NCBI RefSeq assembly: GCF_965224175.1
Contig: NZ_OZ245041.1
Coordinates: forward strand, 3,472,001-3,536,000
Reading direction: 5' to 3'
Source: Kordia sp965224175
Lineage (GTDB): Bacteria; Bacteroidota; Bacteroidia; Flavobacteriales; Flavobacteriaceae
DNA: 64,000 bases
Below the pieces are notes generated by a model that saw only the letters and a list, made by a program, of their open reading frames with translations, did not search any database and had not been told where the DNA came from. Both the position numbers and the translations under genes were made by a program. Of this stretch, positions 43,255 to 52,058 are shown in pieces; the first letter of the stretch is position 1; each line of letters begins with the position of its first letter.

Positions 43255-45456
43255 TTAATAACAATCCATTTTTAGTTGTTCCATATGTTCAAAATCACTC
43301 AACGGAACCTGTAATTTTGAAGTCACAATTTCTTCCAGAATATCCAATACTTGATGTTGCATGGCAACTGCGCCACAAATCATAATAACGCCTTCATTTT
43401 TCAATACATTAGCTATAAAATCTCGTTGTTCTGAAATCAAATCTTGTACATATTGTTTCGTAGCATTTTCTTGTGAATACGCAACATGAAAATTAGTGAG
43501 TTGTTGGGTTTCTAAACCTTTATCAATAATATCTTTATACACATGTAAAGAAGCTTTAGTACGTGTTCCCCAAAACAAGTGTACTTTCTTTTGTTGCTTA
43601 TTCTCGTCAATCATTCCTAAAAACGGACCAATTCCTGTACCGTTGGCAATCATCACAATTTCATCTGTATATTGTGGAAAATGAAACTCATGATTTCGTT
43701 TAACTTTTGCTTGAACCAAGTCATTATTTGACAATTTGCTGAGGTATGATGAACACACGCCAAATTCGTGTTTCTTGACGCTCAATACAATATCATTTCC
43801 AATTCGCCCAATAGAATACAAACGTTCCACAAAATCGGGTTCAGGGTAAAAAGACAGTAAATCGCCCGATTGAAACTTTAATTTTTTTGTTGGTTGCAAC
43901 CGAATTAAAAACGTAGCGTCTTCATTCAAATCAGAACGTTCTATCACAGAAAATGATCGTAATTTTTTCAGATTCATACGAACGTCAGGCTTTTCAATTG
44001 TAATAGGAATCTGAGTGTAATTTGACCATTGTTTTGTCCAATCTTGAAAAGCAGTAAACGATTGATTGTTAATTTTAAATAAAGGCATTCCAGGAACAAA
44101 ATTTGAATGTTGCTGTAAAATCGCATCCACCATAATAGCATACTTGCAAAAGTCAGGATACATTAAAGAACCAAAACCAACAACGGCATAACTAATGGTG
44201 TGCTCTTGTGGTATACTTTGAACTAAATATTCAAATTTCTTAGCATTTGTGGGTGCTTCTCCTTCGCCATATGTCGCCGTAAAAACGACTAAATGTTTGA
44301 CTTTTTTATAAGTTGCATATTGGTTTAATGTTGAAATAAACGCTGTTTTTCCATTCGCGAGAAGCGACTCAAAAAACAAACTTGCAAAACGGTAGGTATT
44401 TCCTGTTTCAGATCCAACCAAAACAATAAACTCGGCAGCATCTTTACTGTAAGTATTCTTCGGAATCAATTGTTTCTTTGTACGTTTCAAACTCATTTTA
44501 AAACCAGAAAACATAAAGAAAATAAGCGCAAAACATGCTAATAACAATACAGTTGACCAGAGAATAGTTCCTTTTCCAGTATGCAAAATCAAACTCCATT
44601 CGGACGCAATGGCAACCCAAGGAAATTGATACGAACTCAAAATCTCACCTGTATATTGATGTATTTGTAGCTCTTCATGATGAAGTCGTACCAAAAAATA
44701 ATCTTCAACGGCTTCCGAAAAAGGGAATTCAATACTTTTTACGCTTGCTAAAGAAGTATTTTGAAACAACTCAAAATCGGTTGATGCTACTTTTTTAGAA
44801 ACAAGTGAGTCAAATTCAACCTCTTGATGTGAAACCTGATACGATGGAAGTAGCGAGAACTTTTCTAAAGATAAATACACGCCAGTTACAGTGACGATGA
44901 TAAGCGGAATCAACATAATTCTGCCTAATTGCACATGATAATACTGCTGAAAATCTTCCTTAACAACCTTCGTGAAAAAACGTTTCATTCCGCCTTGACG
45001 CTTTGCAATTAATAAAATTCCCGTAATCGCAATTAAAAACAACAAAAAGGACACAAAACCTACGATAAATCGTCCTGTACTTTTCAAAAATAAAGAACGA
45101 TGTAAATTGGTAGCAAATGCAAAAATGGGTGCTTTTTCAACAAGATTACCGAGTTTTTCTCCTGTAATTGGATTGAGGTAAAATGTTTCACTATCACCTG
45201 TATTTGTAATCACAGAAGCAATCACAAAATCGTCGTTTGTTACTTTTACATCAATAACCTCATCATAATTTTTCTGTAAAACAGCAATCGTATTGGCAAC
45301 AGATATTTCGTCTAAATTTTCCACAGCATACGGTTCTAGCTGATTTGAAATAGGTTCAAAAGCTAGAATAATTCCTGTGAGCGAAGCAATTGCTATAAAA
45401 AGAGCAGAAGATATAGCCAACAATAAGTGGCTATATCTCCAAATTGAAATGGTCAT
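43255..45456 (-). CDS. PepSY membrane protein fused to flavodoxin and FAD/NAD(P) reductase
   Basis: 733 residues. PepSY-type part with membrane helices at about 8-33, 125-153, 180-200 and 300-325; then a flavodoxin domain (IVLVGSETGNTYRFA, TATYGEGEAPTNAKKF; about 343-480); then an FAD-binding domain (VERLYSIGR) and an NAD(P)-binding domain (MIANGTGIGPFLGMI, about 610-730). This is a membrane-bound electron-transfer reductase resembling sulfite reductase alpha fused to a PepSY iron-reductase module. It probably reduces ferric iron or heme iron brought in by the TonB/HmuY system across the way. 11 bases after the DUF2271 gene. Confidence 0.9.
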   Translation of the reverse strand: MTISIWRYSHLLLAISSALFIAIASLTGIILAFEPISNQLEPYAVENLDEISVANTIAVLQKNYDEVIDVKVTNDDFVIASVITNTGDSETFYLNPITGEKLGNLVEKAPIFAFATNLHRSLFLKSTGRFIVGFVSFLLFLIAITGILLIAKRQGGMKRFFTKVVKEDFQQYYHVQLGRIMLIPLIIVTVTGVYLSLEKFSLLPSYQVSHQEVEFDSLVSKKVASTDFELFQNTSLASVKSIEFPFSEAVEDYFLVRLHHEELQIHQYTGEILSSYQFPWVAIASEWSLILHTGKGTILWSTVLLLACFALIFFMFSGFKMSLKRTKKQLIPKNTYSKDAAEFIVLVGSETGNTYRFASLFFESLLANGKTAFISTLNQYATYKKVKHLVVFTATYGEGEAPTNAKKFEYLVQSIPQEHTISYAVVGFGSLMYPDFCKYAIMVDAILQQHSNFVPGMPLFKINNQSFTAFQDWTKQWSNYTQIPITIEKPDVRMNLKKLRSFSVIERSDLNEDATFLIRLQPTKKLKFQSGDLLSFYPEPDFVERLYSIGRIGNDIVLSVKKHEFGVCSSYLSKLSNNDLVQAKVKRNHEFHFPQYTDEIVMIANGTGIGPFLGMIDENKQQKKVHLFWGTRTKASLHVYKDIIDKGLETQQLTNFHVAYSQENATKQYVQDLISEQRDFIANVLKNEGVIMICGAVAMQHQVLDILEEIVTSKLQVPLSDFEHMEQLKMDCY

Positions 45457-45467
45457 TGATTGTTGGT

Positions 45468-45962
45468 TTACTGCGGAATCATTCGGATATATCGAATAAA
45501 TCCTTTTCCTGCTATTTTACTCTTTACGGTTTCGGAAGTCAATTCAAATTGTACATCATCAGTGTAATATTCCTGATCTTCTACAGCAGTTTCAAATCGA
45601 ATTTGATAACCAGCATTTATCTTATCGTCTGGAATAGCTACAATACTAATTTTTCGTTCGCCGCCGCTAATAGTTTCTCCAGTAATGGCATCAATATCGG
45701 GACGTCTTTTCCCATAAAATTTCCACCATTCGATAATATCAGAATACCATTCGTCATCATTTCCTTGTACATACAAAGTTTCCAAATAATTGCCTTCTGT
45801 GTCTAACAATGAAATTACTACATAAGCACCTTCGCCAGTGTAGTTTTTCATTTGAATCATGCATTTATATTTTGAATCTTTTTCTGCGATTTGAAAACTC
45901 ATCAATGTAAAAACAGAAAATAGACAAATGATAGTTGTAATAATTATTGTTGATTTTTTCAT
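45468..45962 (-). CDS. DUF2271 family exported protein
   Basis: 164 residues with a signal peptide (IIITTIICLFSVFTLMSF). DUF2271 features: ISLLDTEGNYLETLYVQGND, WWKFYGKRRPDIDAITGETI, SGGERK and a C-terminal GFIRYIRMIP. The family occurs beside PepSY proteins, often with periplasmic flavin-linked electron transfer. Two bases after the ankyrin gene and 11 before the PepSY reductase, so one operon. Confidence 0.85.
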   Translation of the reverse strand: MKKSTIIITTIICLFSVFTLMSFQIAEKDSKYKCMIQMKNYTGEGAYVVISLLDTEGNYLETLYVQGNDDEWYSDIIEWWKFYGKRRPDIDAITGETISGGERKISIVAIPDDKINAGYQIRFETAVEDQEYYTDDVQFELTSETVKSKIAGKGFIRYIRMIPQ

Positions 45963-45964
45963 GA

Positions 45965-47461
45965 CTATTTTAAAAAGTTTAGATCTATATGTTCTTTTTG
46001 AAGCAACTCGTTTTCCATCGCCAAATCATACACACTTTCATCAAAAGCGGTTTTTTGTGTCGTATCGGCACCAATTGATAACAAGTACTTTAAAATTTTA
46101 GTGTCTTTTGCTTTCATGGCAGCCATATGTAAAGGAGAAATCCCTTCTTTATTTTGCTGATTCACAGCTATACCAAGTGACTTTACATATTTTACCAAAG
46201 CTAAATTATTTGTATCAAGTGCTAAATGATACAAGGTATTTCCGTTAGATTGTGGTTTTAAAAAGTCGAATCCTTTTGCTTTTAAAAGCGCTAACTTCTC
46301 ATTAAAATTTTCCTGTTTTTTAGGATTAAAATTCTTCAGTAAATAATAGCTTAAATTATTTCCTTCTTTATCAACAATGTCAAGGTTTGCACCTTTGTTT
46401 AGTAAAAGCTCAATAACTTTTGTAGAATTGCGATATACAGCATTTGTAAGCGCTGTTCTTCCTTCTTTATTCTGATGATTGATGTTTTTTGTATATGTAG
46501 ACAAGTAATCTATGATTTCTATATCATTTTCATAAGCGGCGAGCAAAAGTGCTGTATTTCCGTCTTTATTTGTTTGATTTACATCAACATCTTCGCCAAC
46601 AAAATATTTAAAAACAGCAATATCTTTTGACTTATACGCCAACGAATGCAGTGGAGTTTCTCCAGATTTTGTAGTGACATTTGCTGCAATTCCTAAAGAA
46701 ACTAAATACTTAAACGTTTCGAGTGTATTTGTCTTTCTTCGCAAACTGCGACTTGCAAAAATAATAGCATTTTCTCCTTCCGAACTCAACGTTTTATAAT
46801 CAATTTCTTTTTCAATCAAACGTTTCATTAACGGAATATTTCCTGCTTTTGCGGCATAATTAAAAACTCCGTTACCATTTGTATCTGTAGTTTTTAAAGA
46901 AATGCCTTTGGAAGTAAAATACTCAATAATCTTAAAATCTTTAGCAAAAGGTGCTACTAACAATAATGCGTTTGCACCATCATTGTTGGTTTCTTTGGAG
47001 AAATTTGCGCCATGAGTGAGACAAAAATTATACAAATCAGGATTCACCTGACCAGTAACGGCGGCAAAATTTGCCAAAGAATATCCATGACTATCAATAA
47101 TGTCTGTTTTCGCACCTTTTTCAACTAAAAATCGCATCATTTCCAGATTATCTCTGTAGGCTGCCCAAAAAATATACGTTCTACCATCATGTGTCAATTT
47201 ATTGACGTCATTTCCTTTCTTAGAAAGTAAATACTTAATGGTTTTATTGTCTGTTTTTTCAATAAGTGCCATAGAAACGGCATCAAACATATTTCTATCT
47301 AATTCAGAAATATCATGTCCGTCGGCTATCTTTTGATCAATATCAGCAATACTTGGATTTGTCTTCCAATAGGCTCTGCTCAAAAATGCATTAGATTTTT
47401 GTGCAACACTAGCACTGACAAAAAGCAGTAGAACAAGCGTAATTATATTAACATTCTTCAT
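45965..47461 (-). CDS. Exported ankyrin-repeat protein
   Basis: 498 residues with signal peptide (NIITLVLLLFVSASVA, then Q). About a dozen ankyrin repeats fill residues 70-490 (THDGRTYIFWAAYRDNLEMM; NKDGNTALLLAAYENDIEII; NKEGRTALTNAVYRNSTKVI; NKEGISPLHMAAMKAKDTKI). Periplasmic ankyrin proteins bind partner proteins; in iron-related clusters they may protect or tether exported enzymes. Three bases after the DUF6607 gene. Confidence 0.9.
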   Translation of the reverse strand: MKNVNIITLVLLLFVSASVAQKSNAFLSRAYWKTNPSIADIDQKIADGHDISELDRNMFDAVSMALIEKTDNKTIKYLLSKKGNDVNKLTHDGRTYIFWAAYRDNLEMMRFLVEKGAKTDIIDSHGYSLANFAAVTGQVNPDLYNFCLTHGANFSKETNNDGANALLLVAPFAKDFKIIEYFTSKGISLKTTDTNGNGVFNYAAKAGNIPLMKRLIEKEIDYKTLSSEGENAIIFASRSLRRKTNTLETFKYLVSLGIAANVTTKSGETPLHSLAYKSKDIAVFKYFVGEDVDVNQTNKDGNTALLLAAYENDIEIIDYLSTYTKNINHQNKEGRTALTNAVYRNSTKVIELLLNKGANLDIVDKEGNNLSYYLLKNFNPKKQENFNEKLALLKAKGFDFLKPQSNGNTLYHLALDTNNLALVKYVKSLGIAVNQQNKEGISPLHMAAMKAKDTKILKYLLSIGADTTQKTAFDESVYDLAMENELLQKEHIDLNFLK

Positions 47462-47464
47462 TAT

Positions 47465-48376
47465 TTATTTTTTTACAAACGATTCAATTACCGTATCAAT
47501 TTCGTCTTCTTGTGTCATTTCTTCATTGAATAAATACTTGTATAGCACTTTATTCTTCACTTTTGCTTCTAGTGATAAATTTGTATTTCGTTCATATACT
47601 TCTGACCACTTTTTACGAACTGTTGCCCATTTTTCCTGATGTTTTTTCCACCAATCAGAAGCACCTTTACAGCGGTTATCGTCAACTTTTTTATACACAT
47701 TATATCCTTTTTCACTCGCAAGAATCATATCTTCTTTCCCAGCTTCACGAACTACTTTTAAATTGTCTTGATCATGAACCCAACCATTATCAGTAATTTC
47801 ATGTCGATTTCCACGAACTGTGATATTATAATCACTACGTTTTGTGTATTCTCGTCTCGGTAATGGAGCATCAGTAGTATTTTCCCAATAGCTTTTTCCG
47901 TCTACATGAACCCAAGTTCCAGAACCTTCATAACGTGGACTATCATCTACCTGAAATACTTTTTGTGTCCATTGTTTCTTTACGTCAGACTTTGGCTTTT
48001 TCTCATATACCCAATTATTGTCGCCATCGTACATATAGAAATCAGTGTTTTCATATAACCAATCTTGTCGCCAATGTTTTACGATATATGGTTTTGCAGG
48101 ATTTCCTACTTGTAATAAATGTTGAATAGAAATTTTGTTTTTTTCATCTACAACAAGTTCTGCCCATTCCAAACCTTTATCTGTTTTTGTCGTTGATGGT
48201 TTGTACAAAGAATCGTTGCTATACTGAAAAGTTTCAGCAAAATTAAAGGTCACTTCAAAACAGCCGCACATTTCTTTAATGGCATTTCTGTCTTTTTTCT
48301 TTTTACTCTGTGCTTCAGTTTTGCTAATAAACACAAGGCTTAAAACGAATAATACTGCGATTTTTTTCATTCTCAT
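47465..48376 (-). CDS. DUF6607 family exported protein
   Basis: 303 residues (or 301 from the ATG at 48370) with signal peptide MRMKKIAVLFVLSLVFISKT, then EAQ. It has MCGCFEVTFNFAETF near the start of the mature part, then WAELVVDEKNKISIQHLL and KHWRQDWLYEN, matching DUF6607. The mature protein is rich in Trp and Tyr. First gene of the leftward operon, divergent from the TonB receptor with 97 bases between them. Role unknown; the context is heme/iron uptake. Confidence 0.8.
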   Translation of the reverse strand: MRMKKIAVLFVLSLVFISKTEAQSKKKKDRNAIKEMCGCFEVTFNFAETFQYSNDSLYKPSTTKTDKGLEWAELVVDEKNKISIQHLLQVGNPAKPYIVKHWRQDWLYENTDFYMYDGDNNWVYEKKPKSDVKKQWTQKVFQVDDSPRYEGSGTWVHVDGKSYWENTTDAPLPRREYTKRSDYNITVRGNRHEITDNGWVHDQDNLKVVREAGKEDMILASEKGYNVYKKVDDNRCKGASDWWKKHQEKWATVRKKWSEVYERNTNLSLEAKVKNKVLYKYLFNEEMTQEDEIDTVIESFVKK

Positions 48377-48421
48377 GATTGATTTTTATTAATGAAAAAT
48401 ATTTTTAAAAATTAACTATAC

Positions 48422-48444
48422 TTATTTAGATTGAATTAAAATAA
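48422..48444. promoter_or_regulatory. Candidate iron-regulator operator
   Basis: A 23-base imperfect palindrome TTATTTAGATTGAATTAAAATAA in which 9 of 11 pairs match around the central G. It ends four bases before the -7 box of the TonB receptor gene and lies between the two divergent operons, so a bound repressor could shut off both. It resembles Fur-type boxes reported in Flavobacteria (ATTTAGAAT-like), from memory. Confidence 0.5.
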
Positions 48445-48448
48445 AATA

Positions 48449-48456
48449 TATATTTG
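48449..48456 (+). promoter_or_regulatory. -7 promoter box TATATTTG of the heme operon
   Basis: Exact TAnnTTTG match 18 bases before the ATG of the TonB receptor. Confidence 0.65.
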
Positions 48457-48473
48457 CGACAAATTTAATTGGA

Positions 48474-50621
48474 ATGAGTCTAAATAAAAATTATTTCTAC
48501 ATTATTTTTTCACTTTTTTTAGTGAACTCTGTTTTTGGTCAGAAAAAAGATCAAGCAAAAAAAGACTCTCTTAAAGTTGAAAAACTAGAGACAGTTGTGA
48601 TTACAGGGCAACATAATCCGCAATCGGTAAAAAAGTCGGTTTTTGAGGTAAAAGTGATTGATAGTAAAGAAATCAAACAACGTGCAGCAAATAATTTAGC
48701 AGACTTGCTGAATCAATCTTTAAACATCAACATCATTCCGAATGCTTCTACAGGAAAATCAGGTGTAACATTATTCGGATTGGATGCACAATATTTTAAA
48801 ATTTTAATAGACAATGTTCCAGTTATTAACGAAGAAGGCGTTGGAAATAATGTCGATTTAACGTTGATAAACCTTGATGATATTCAACAAATAGAAATTG
48901 TAGAAGGTTCTATGGGCGTACAATACGGAGCCAATGCTGTTTCTGGAGTTATCAATATTATTACTAAGAAATCATCCGCTTATAAAACAAGAATCCAAGC
49001 ATACGTACAAGAAGAAACTGTAGGTGATGAATACGAATGGTTTGATAAAGGACGACATATTCAGTCTGTGAAAATTGGACATAATTTTACAGATGACTTG
49101 TATGGAGATATTACCTATACACGAAATGATTTTGGTGGTTTTTGGGACAATAGACAAGGAGAAGTATATGATAGAAATGATGGATTGCGCGGACATGTTT
49201 GGTTGCCAAAAGAGCAGCACAATGCCAAGTTATTATTGAACTACAAAAAAGATGATTTTAATGTGTTCTATAAGTTCGATTATTTTAATGAAAACATAGA
49301 TCGATTCAATCCTGTTGTAAACCTAAACGAAAATCCTGCAACAGCAACAAGTGATCCATTGGCTTTGGATGAAATTTATACCAACGAACGTATCATTCAT
49401 CACTTAAACAGTAATGGGAAACTTGGAAAACAAGTCAATTTTAATATTTCTCTTTCCTATCAGGAGCAAACCAAAGAATTGGAAACATATACATATCGTA
49501 TTCGCCAAGATGAGCAATTAAACACACAAAAAGGCGAATACTTATCACGATCAGCATTATTTTCTCGAGGTACATTTAGCAACTTGATTCAAACCGAAAA
49601 ATTCAATCTGCAAGCAGGTTATGAATTGACTAATGAGAAAGGTTCAGGTTCACCATTAGCGATTACTATTGACCCAACAGAAAATGCGGTTTCGCAACGT
49701 TTAGATAATTATGATTTTTTTGCTTCATCAGAAATACGCGTGTCAGATCAGTTCTCATTGCGTCCTGGCGCGCGCGTTTCGTTTACCAATTTGTTTGACA
49801 ACCAGTATGTATTTTCGTTGAGTTCTAAATATGTCTTTAAAGGTGATTGGGAATTACGCGGAATTGTAGGTTCCTCAAATCGAACACCAAGCTACGACGA
49901 ATTGTTTACCTATTTTGTAGATGTAAACCATGATGTACAAGGAAATCCAAACTTAAATCCAGAACGTGGTTTATCAGCATTTTTACACCTGAAAAAACGT
50001 TTTTGGCTAGCAGATGATACTGTTCAACTAAAAAATAAAATCAGTCTTGCCTATTTAGATGTAAAAGATCGAATCGAATTAATTGTTGTACAACAAAATC
50101 CACTAGCATTTCAATATAATAACATAGATTCTTACAAGTCGATTGGTGTTTTTTTTGAAAATACACTGAAATACAAGCAATTACAGGCGCAATTAGGGTT
50201 TTCTATTTTGGGTGTTTCCAAAGTCTTGGATAGCAATACAAATTCCAATGATGACTTCTTATATAATTTTCAGGTAAACAGTAATATCAATTACCACGTT
50301 CCGAAATGGAATACAACATTTGCGCTGTATTTCAAACACCTTGGAAAACAATATCAATTCGTAGAAAAAACTAATGCAGCCGGAAATCAAGAATTTGTAC
50401 GTGGAACTACAGACGCGTACAGTTGGATGGAAGGAACTGTAAAAAAATCATTCTTTAGCAATCAACTGGAAACCACTTTCGGTGTTCGAAATCTATTTGA
50501 TGTGACCAATGTAAATACAACGGCTTTTGCTGGAGGCGCGCACGACGGACCACCAACAAGTTTATTAATTGGATACGGAAGATCCTACTTTTTAAGACTC
50601 ACATACAACTTAAACCTATAA
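48474..50621 (+). CDS. TonB-dependent receptor (heme/iron type)
   Basis: 715 residues with signal peptide (FYIIFSLFLVNSVFGQ). A TonB-box-like LETVVITG is followed by a plug domain (about 45-165: NLADLLNQSLNINIIPNAST, DLTLINLDDIQQIEIVEGSM, YGANAVSGVINIITKK) and a 22-strand-type barrel ending in YFLRLTYNLNL. It has no N-terminal carboxypeptidase-like domain of the SusC type. With HmuY-family genes directly downstream it is most likely a heme or iron-chelate receptor in the outer membrane. The HmuY gene starts five bases later. Confidence 0.92.
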   Translation: MSLNKNYFYIIFSLFLVNSVFGQKKDQAKKDSLKVEKLETVVITGQHNPQSVKKSVFEVKVIDSKEIKQRAANNLADLLNQSLNINIIPNASTGKSGVTLFGLDAQYFKILIDNVPVINEEGVGNNVDLTLINLDDIQQIEIVEGSMGVQYGANAVSGVINIITKKSSAYKTRIQAYVQEETVGDEYEWFDKGRHIQSVKIGHNFTDDLYGDITYTRNDFGGFWDNRQGEVYDRNDGLRGHVWLPKEQHNAKLLLNYKKDDFNVFYKFDYFNENIDRFNPVVNLNENPATATSDPLALDEIYTNERIIHHLNSNGKLGKQVNFNISLSYQEQTKELETYTYRIRQDEQLNTQKGEYLSRSALFSRGTFSNLIQTEKFNLQAGYELTNEKGSGSPLAITIDPTENAVSQRLDNYDFFASSEIRVSDQFSLRPGARVSFTNLFDNQYVFSLSSKYVFKGDWELRGIVGSSNRTPSYDELFTYFVDVNHDVQGNPNLNPERGLSAFLHLKKRFWLADDTVQLKNKISLAYLDVKDRIELIVVQQNPLAFQYNNIDSYKSIGVFFENTLKYKQLQAQLGFSILGVSKVLDSNTNSNDDFLYNFQVNSNINYHVPKWNTTFALYFKHLGKQYQFVEKTNAAGNQEFVRGTTDAYSWMEGTVKKSFFSNQLETTFGVRNLFDVTNVNTTAFAGGAHDGPPTSLLIGYGRSYFLRLTYNLNL

Positions 50622-50625
50622 AACC

Positions 50626-52020
50626 ATGAAAACGAGATTAAAGCAACTTTTAGTAGTAGCATTTGCAATTTTTATAAGTGCTTGTAGTGATGACGATAGC
50701 TTACAAAGTGATCCATTTGTGGTAGCTTTTGAAAGTTTATCGAAAAATTTACAAGACATTGAAAGTCAGGAAGCAATTTCATTAGTATACTCGGAAATGG
50801 CCGTGCAAAACGGAACTGTGCGTATACAAATACTTCCAACAAATGCTGAATACGGACAAGATTTTACAACAGTTCCTGAAGCTGTCAACAATACAATTGA
50901 ACTCTCAATAGCTTCTGGAGAAATTGAAAATGAAATTATTTTTAATAAGCTGAGTTCAACACTTGATGAAACAACGTTAATCAACTTTACCATTGCTTCT
51001 ATTACTTATGACAATTCGAATGTACAAGGAAATACGGAGTTTGTCATTAATTCTTCAGCAGCTTTAGGTGGAAGTATTGCACCTGAACTTGGTGGACCAA
51101 ATGAAGGAAATCAGGTTTTTGTGGATTTGAGCAGTGAAAGTACAACGCTTGCACAACGAGATTCGTGGGATTTAGGATTTTACAATGGCGATGCATTTAG
51201 AGTAACAATTAATGGTTCTATTTACATGGCAACCAAAGAACTTACCGAAACAAATATTGACGCTGTTACACAAGCGAGTGTAGCAAGTATACAGCCGCAA
51301 GTTGCTGTAGGAACTTTTGATCCTTCCAACGCAGCATATGTAGATGCGCCAAATGGAAATATTTTAGAAACAGCTATCAATGAAATTTCTGTAAATGATG
51401 CCGATAATAAAGTGTATTTGGTAAATCTTGGTTATGAAGTTGGAACTGCAACACCAACCGTTGGAAGTGTCGCAGTTGCTGGAAATGCTAGAGGTTGGAA
51501 AAAAATCCGAATTCTTCGAAGTGGAAGCGATTATGTATTACAATATGCAGATTTAGACGACACAACACACCAAGAAGTGATCATTTCAAAAGATACCGAT
51601 TTCAATTTTCAACACTTTAGTTTCAACACAAACAATTTAGTTTCTGTTGAACCTAAAAAGGACAAATGGGACATTAGTTTTACAGTGATGACTAATATTT
51701 TACCAGGTGCTGGAAGCTATGGTTTTTCAGATTTTGTTGCGCACAATAGAAAAGGTACAGCAGTTTCTTACCAAGTAAGTACAAGCGATGTTTCTTATGA
51801 CGATTTTACCATGTCAGATGTTGTGGAAGCAAGCTTCTTAGAAGATCAAACCACGATAGGAAGCAATTGGCGTGATGTATTCTCAGGAACAGCACGAACA
51901 GATAGATTTTACATTGTCAAAGATCCAAATGGAAACATATACAAGTTAAAATTCTTGGCATTAACCAATCAAAATGGAGAACGCGGTTATCCAGAATTCG
52001 AATATAAACTTATATCATAA
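50626..52020 (+). CDS. HmuY family heme-binding lipoprotein
   Basis: 464 residues. Lipoprotein signal with lipobox ISAC (Cys 20) followed by acidic DDD, which in Bacteroidota often means surface display. Residues about 25-150 form a Calx-beta-like or Ig-like domain; about 165-464 match HmuY (VFVDLSSESTTLAQRDSWDL, GFYNGDAFRVTINGS, and a C-terminal DRFYIVKDPNGNIYKLKFLA). HmuY captures heme at the surface and passes it to the TonB receptor encoded upstream. Confidence 0.9.
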   Translation: MKTRLKQLLVVAFAIFISACSDDDSLQSDPFVVAFESLSKNLQDIESQEAISLVYSEMAVQNGTVRIQILPTNAEYGQDFTTVPEAVNNTIELSIASGEIENEIIFNKLSSTLDETTLINFTIASITYDNSNVQGNTEFVINSSAALGGSIAPELGGPNEGNQVFVDLSSESTTLAQRDSWDLGFYNGDAFRVTINGSIYMATKELTETNIDAVTQASVASIQPQVAVGTFDPSNAAYVDAPNGNILETAINEISVNDADNKVYLVNLGYEVGTATPTVGSVAVAGNARGWKKIRILRSGSDYVLQYADLDDTTHQEVIISKDTDFNFQHFSFNTNNLVSVEPKKDKWDISFTVMTNILPGAGSYGFSDFVAHNRKGTAVSYQVSTSDVSYDDFTMSDVVEASFLEDQTTIGSNWRDVFSGTARTDRFYIVKDPNGNIYKLKFLALTNQNGERGYPEFEYKLIS

Positions 52021-52058
52021 ATAATTACTCACATCAATACTCAAATAAATTTTAACAA

